A stretch of DNA of 64,000 bases from Pseudonocardiaceae bacterium YIM PH 21723 (GTDB lineage Bacteria > Actinomycetota > Actinomycetes > Mycobacteriales > Pseudonocardiaceae). The stretch covers positions 31,460-95,459 of the forward strand of contig QZFT01000031.1 in NCBI GenBank assembly GCA_003600225.1. Reading direction: 5' to 3'. The notes below the pieces were generated by a model. It was not told the DNA's origin, did no database searches, and worked only from the letters and a program-made list of their open reading frames with translations. Positions within the stretch are counted from its first letter, which is position 1; each line of letters begins with the position of its first letter. Both the position numbers and the translations under genes were made by a program. Positions 61,421 through 64,000 of the stretch are shown in pieces.

Positions 61421-62529
61421 GGGTTCCTCCCGGTGATCCGTTCCAGTTCGTCCAGCACGGCCTTCGCCGCGACGGACAGCGGGCCGGATCGCAGCGCCGC
61501 CTGACCCCGGTCGGCGGATCTGCTCAGCGCGGGCTGCGCGCGCATGTAGGTGAGCAGTGGCAGGGTGGCGCCGTCGGCGACCTCGGCGGGCAACAGACCT
61601 CCCGGGGCCGGGCCACGAACCACCGCCTCGATCACCGCGGCCGAGCTCTCGAGCTGCTCGACGACCCGCCTGGCCGCCACGGTGGCCCTGACCTCGGCCG
61701 GAATGAGCACCACGATCAGGTCGGCCCGGTCGAAGACGACGGACGAGGCATCGGTGAGCTGCCTGGGCAGGTCGCAGATGACCGTCTCGCCCGCCCGCAT
61801 CCCGGAGTCGAGCACAGCGCGGATCATGTCGCCGGTGGGTCCGGCGCCCTGCCGGGCGCAGGACAACAGACTCACCGCCCCGGTGCCCTCCGCCGAACGC
61901 ACCGGCGCGCTGGGCAGGGCCGCCCGCAGCGCGGAGGCGGGCACCCGGCCGTCACCTAGTTCCAGCTCCGGCCAGCGCATGCCACTGCTGCTCTCGGCCC
62001 CGAGCACCAGGTCCAGTCCGCCACCGAGGGGGTCGCAGTCCACCAGGAAGGTCGGCTCGCCGCGCCGCGCCGATTCGATGGCCACGGCCGCGGACAGTGT
62101 GGAGGCACCTGCCCCGCCCCGGCCCCCGATCACGCCGAGTACCTGGCCCTCGGGGGCGGCCACCGACTCAGCCGCGTCGGCGAGTATCTCGGTGAGCACC
62201 GATTCCTGCTCGGGCAGGCAGATCACCCGCTGCACGCCGAGGTCCATCGCCGCGGACAGCAGCACGGTCGTCGGCGGACTGCCGGTCAGCACATAGACAT
62301 GTGGGCGCCTGCGTAGTTGGCGGCATTCGGCCAATGCCCTCTCGTCGAGCAGCACTAGCTCAGCGGATGTCCACTGACGCCGTAGCTCGGTCCCGTCCGG
62401 CACCCGGTCGATCGCACAACCGACGGCGGTGGCAACGCCGAGCAGGTGATCGGCGAGCCGGTCGTCGCGCATCAGCAACGCCGGTCGTCCGGTGCCCAGT
62501 ACCGCCGCACGCAGGGTCGATGTCTGCAT
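61417..62529 (-). CDS. CpaE/Ssd-like P-loop ATPase of the tad locus
   Basis: 370 residues from MQTSTLRAAVLGTG. An N-terminal receiver-like region precedes a MinD/ParA-type domain with GVIGGRGGAGASTLSAA (deviant Walker A, ending GAS rather than GKS/GKT) and VDCDPLGGGLDL. CpaE-like proteins localise the Tad machine; the mycobacterial homologue Ssd (Rv3660c) affects septum formation. First gene of the operon. Confidence 0.88.
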   Translation of the reverse strand: MQTSTLRAAVLGTGRPALLMRDDRLADHLLGVATAVGCAIDRVPDGTELRRQWTSAELVLLDERALAECRQLRRRPHVYVLTGSPPTTVLLSAAMDLGVQRVICLPEQESVLTEILADAAESVAAPEGQVLGVIGGRGGAGASTLSAAVAIESARRGEPTFLVDCDPLGGGLDLVLGAESSSGMRWPELELGDGRVPASALRAALPSAPVRSAEGTGAVSLLSCARQGAGPTGDMIRAVLDSGMRAGETVICDLPRQLTDASSVVFDRADLIVVLIPAEVRATVAARRVVEQLESSAAVIEAVVRGPAPGGLLPAEVADGATLPLLTYMRAQPALSRSADRGQAALRSGPLSVAAKAVLDELERITGRNP

Positions 62530-62894
62530 GGAGTGCCTCCCGCCGTGAGGGCCCGAGGGGTTCGGGCGCCGGTTCCCAGCTTGGGTCGGCGGGCGGTGCG
62601 GAGGAGGCGGCTGCGGCGGATCTGTGGATGGACGGGTTTTCTGTGGATGAACCGTCCGTGGACATAGAACGACCCCCGCCAGGGGGGAGGGGCGGGGGCC
62701 GTCGATGTTCAGCTCCGGGGGGTCGAGCTGAACCGTCCGGACGAACCGGACGCCCTACTGTAACCCCGGATACCGCAAAAAGGGCCCCCCTTCTCGCCCG
62801 GGTATACCAACTCGACGGGTAACCGACACCGAAAGCCGCACGCCGCGGATGTCGCCGCGGGCGGCCATCAATGCTGGTCACCTAGACTGATGCC
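62530..62894. other. Divergent intergenic region with two tandem hairpins
   Basis: 365 bp between the tad operon and the HAD gene, holding both promoters. CCCCCGCC (62673-62680)/GGCGGGGG (62691-62698) and TTCAGCTC (62708-62715)/GAGCTGAA (62725-62732) form two adjacent stems. No coding sequence is supported here. Confidence 0.4.
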
Positions 62895-63716
62895 GTGACA
62901 GACCCCCGTGATGGCAGCAAGGTTGCCGCGTTCTTCGACCTGGACAAAACGGTGATCGCCAAGTCCAGCACGCTGGCGTTCAGCAGGCCGTTCTACCAGG
63001 AGGGGTTGATCAACAGGCGGGCCGTGCTGAAGAGCGCGTACGCCCAGTTCGTCTTCTCGCTGGCCGGCGCGGACGACGACCAGATGGAGCGGATGCGCGC
63101 GCACATCACCGCGCTGTGCGCCAACTGGGATGTGGAGCAGGTTCGGTCCATTGTGGACGAAACGCTGCACGACATCGTCGATCCGCTGGTCTACAAGGAG
63201 GCCACCGAGCTGATCGCCGACCACCAGATGGCCGGCCACGACGTGGTGATCGTGTCCGCCTCCGGCTCGGAGATCGTCGCGCCCATCGCCCGGATGATCG
63301 GCGCGACGCGCAGCGTGGCGACCGAGATGGTGGCCCACGACGGCCGCTACACCGGCGAGGTCTCGTTCTACTGCGCGGGCGAGAACAAGGCGGTGGCCAT
63401 CCGGGACCTGGCCGGACAGTACGGCTACGACCTGAGTTCCTGTTACGCCTACTCGGATTCGATCAGCGATATCCCGATGCTGGAGGCGGTCGGGCACCCG
63501 ACGGCGGTCAACCCGGACCGAGCGCTGCGCAAAGCCGCGACGACCAGGGGCTGGCCGATTCTGACCTTCTCCGACCCGATCTCCCTGCGCTCCAGGATCA
63601 CCAACCCGTCGGCGACCACGGTGGCGGTGGGCATCGGGCTCGGAGCGGTGGCCGCGGCCGGCGTCGCCTGGTACGGAATCCGGCGGCAGCAACGGCGGCG
63701 GGACCGGGCGGACTAG
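62895..63716 (+). CDS. HAD-superfamily subfamily IB phosphatase with C-terminal membrane anchor
   Basis: 273 residues from a GTG (62895). HAD motif I DLDKTVI, motif II SASGSE and motif III DSISDIPML are intact (SerB-like IB family, Rv3661 type). The last 40 residues contain a membrane segment (VAVGIGLGAVAAAGVAWYG) and a basic RRQQRRRDR tail. Substrate not evident. The neighbouring tad locus is a conserved association. Confidence 0.9.
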   Translation: MTDPRDGSKVAAFFDLDKTVIAKSSTLAFSRPFYQEGLINRRAVLKSAYAQFVFSLAGADDDQMERMRAHITALCANWDVEQVRSIVDETLHDIVDPLVYKEATELIADHQMAGHDVVIVSASGSEIVAPIARMIGATRSVATEMVAHDGRYTGEVSFYCAGENKAVAIRDLAGQYGYDLSSCYAYSDSISDIPMLEAVGHPTAVNPDRALRKAATTRGWPILTFSDPISLRSRITNPSATTVAVGIGLGAVAAAGVAWYGIRRQQRRRDRAD

Positions 63717-63734
63717 CGGGGTCTCGTCGGCTGG

Positions 63735-63840
63735 GTCTGGGGCTGGTTGTTGTCGAAAGATGGCTTTGGAGGAGGAGACGGGTGGGGTGGCCCGTCTTTC
63801 CTGCTCGGCTGTCTAGTGGGGGCACGCCGGACTGGGCCTT
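63735..63840 (+). repeat. One arm of the MITE-like inverted-repeat family at the right edge
   Basis: The block TCTGGGGCTGGTTGTTGTCG... matches the terminal arm of the elements at 8760 and 32282 with small changes (ATGGCTTTGGAGGAGGAGAC, GGGGGCACGCC). It starts 18 bp past the HAD stop. The opposite arm is not reached before the window ends. Confidence 0.6.
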
Positions 63841-64000
63841 CGGGTTTGGACTTTGGCGTGGCTGGTGGGGCTGCTGTGGCTGGTGGTGTTCTTGTGGGTG
63901 AACGGGGTGTGGTTGTTCCTGGTTAAAGACAAAAATCGGGGCTGATTTTAAGGCGTTGCGCCAGCCGGTTGCGGCGCCCAGCGCGGTGCCGAGCGGGACA
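63841..64000. other. Right edge, no gene recognised
   Basis: 160 bp of Gly/Trp/Leu-type GGTGGTG-rich sequence after the repeat arm, with one small dyad AAAATC/GATTTT around 63932-63951. No coding signal that I can support. Confidence 0.3.

Overview
The window is high-GC actinobacterial DNA with GTG starts, strongly G/C third codon positions, dense overlapping operons and long intergenic hairpins. Gene content points to the order Pseudonocardiales (an Amycolatopsis/Kibdelosporangium-like organism). Most of it is a rearranged version of the conserved block known in Mycobacterium tuberculosis as Rv3596c to Rv3661: clpC1, lsr2, lysS, coaX, panD, panC, a DUF2520 protein, DUF6779 and DUF3180 proteins, folK-folB-folP-folE, ftsH, hpt, tilS, a DUF2342 metalloprotease, a PBP4-type peptidase, ppa, holB, topA, the Rv3647c homologue, an MrfA-like helicase, the tight-adherence (Tad) locus and a HAD hydrolase. 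This order comes from memory and was not aligned here.

Layout. 1-4.7 kb: two tandem paralogous secreted proteins (the first cut by the window edge), two tandem crotonases, a cytochrome P450 whose first 28 codons are out of frame with the rest, and a lipoprotein. 5-11 kb: clpC, a FhuF-like iron-sulfur protein under an iron box, and a DGPF/YCII protein overlapping an ECF42-type sigma factor. 11-18 kb: lsr2, lysS, the pantothenate genes, and a PrsW-like protease. 18-23.4 kb is an accessory island: GtrA-like protein, small membrane peptide, thioredoxin-like protein, a seven-copy palindrome array, a large lipoprotein and two divergent secreted proteins sharing operator-like repeats. 23.4-36 kb: folate operon, ftsH, hpt, tilS, metalloprotease, dacB, ppa. 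36-42.6 kb is a second accessory stretch: MarR/DHA2 efflux pair, secreted trypsin, secreted alpha/beta hydrolase, and a short second Rho. 42.8-57 kb: tRNA-Thr, holB, an MFS/thymidylate-kinase fusion, methyltransferase, topA, H+-pyrophosphatase, helicase and a small Prim-Pol-like protein. 57.9-64 kb: tad locus and HAD phosphatase.

Functional links: panC/panD/coaX supply coenzyme A precursors; folE-folP-folB-folK form a translationally coupled folate operon next to ftsH; clpC and ftsH are AAA+ proteolysis components; the tad genes encode a small pilus-like export machine. The most unusual content is non-coding: a roughly 460-490 bp element with arms of about 115 bp in inverted orientation (two full copies, a third arm at the right edge), each abutting the stop codon of a gene; a CCGAA-N10-TTCGG palindrome family clustered seven times at 19.9-20.25 kb; and very long, sometimes perfect, hairpins at gene ends.
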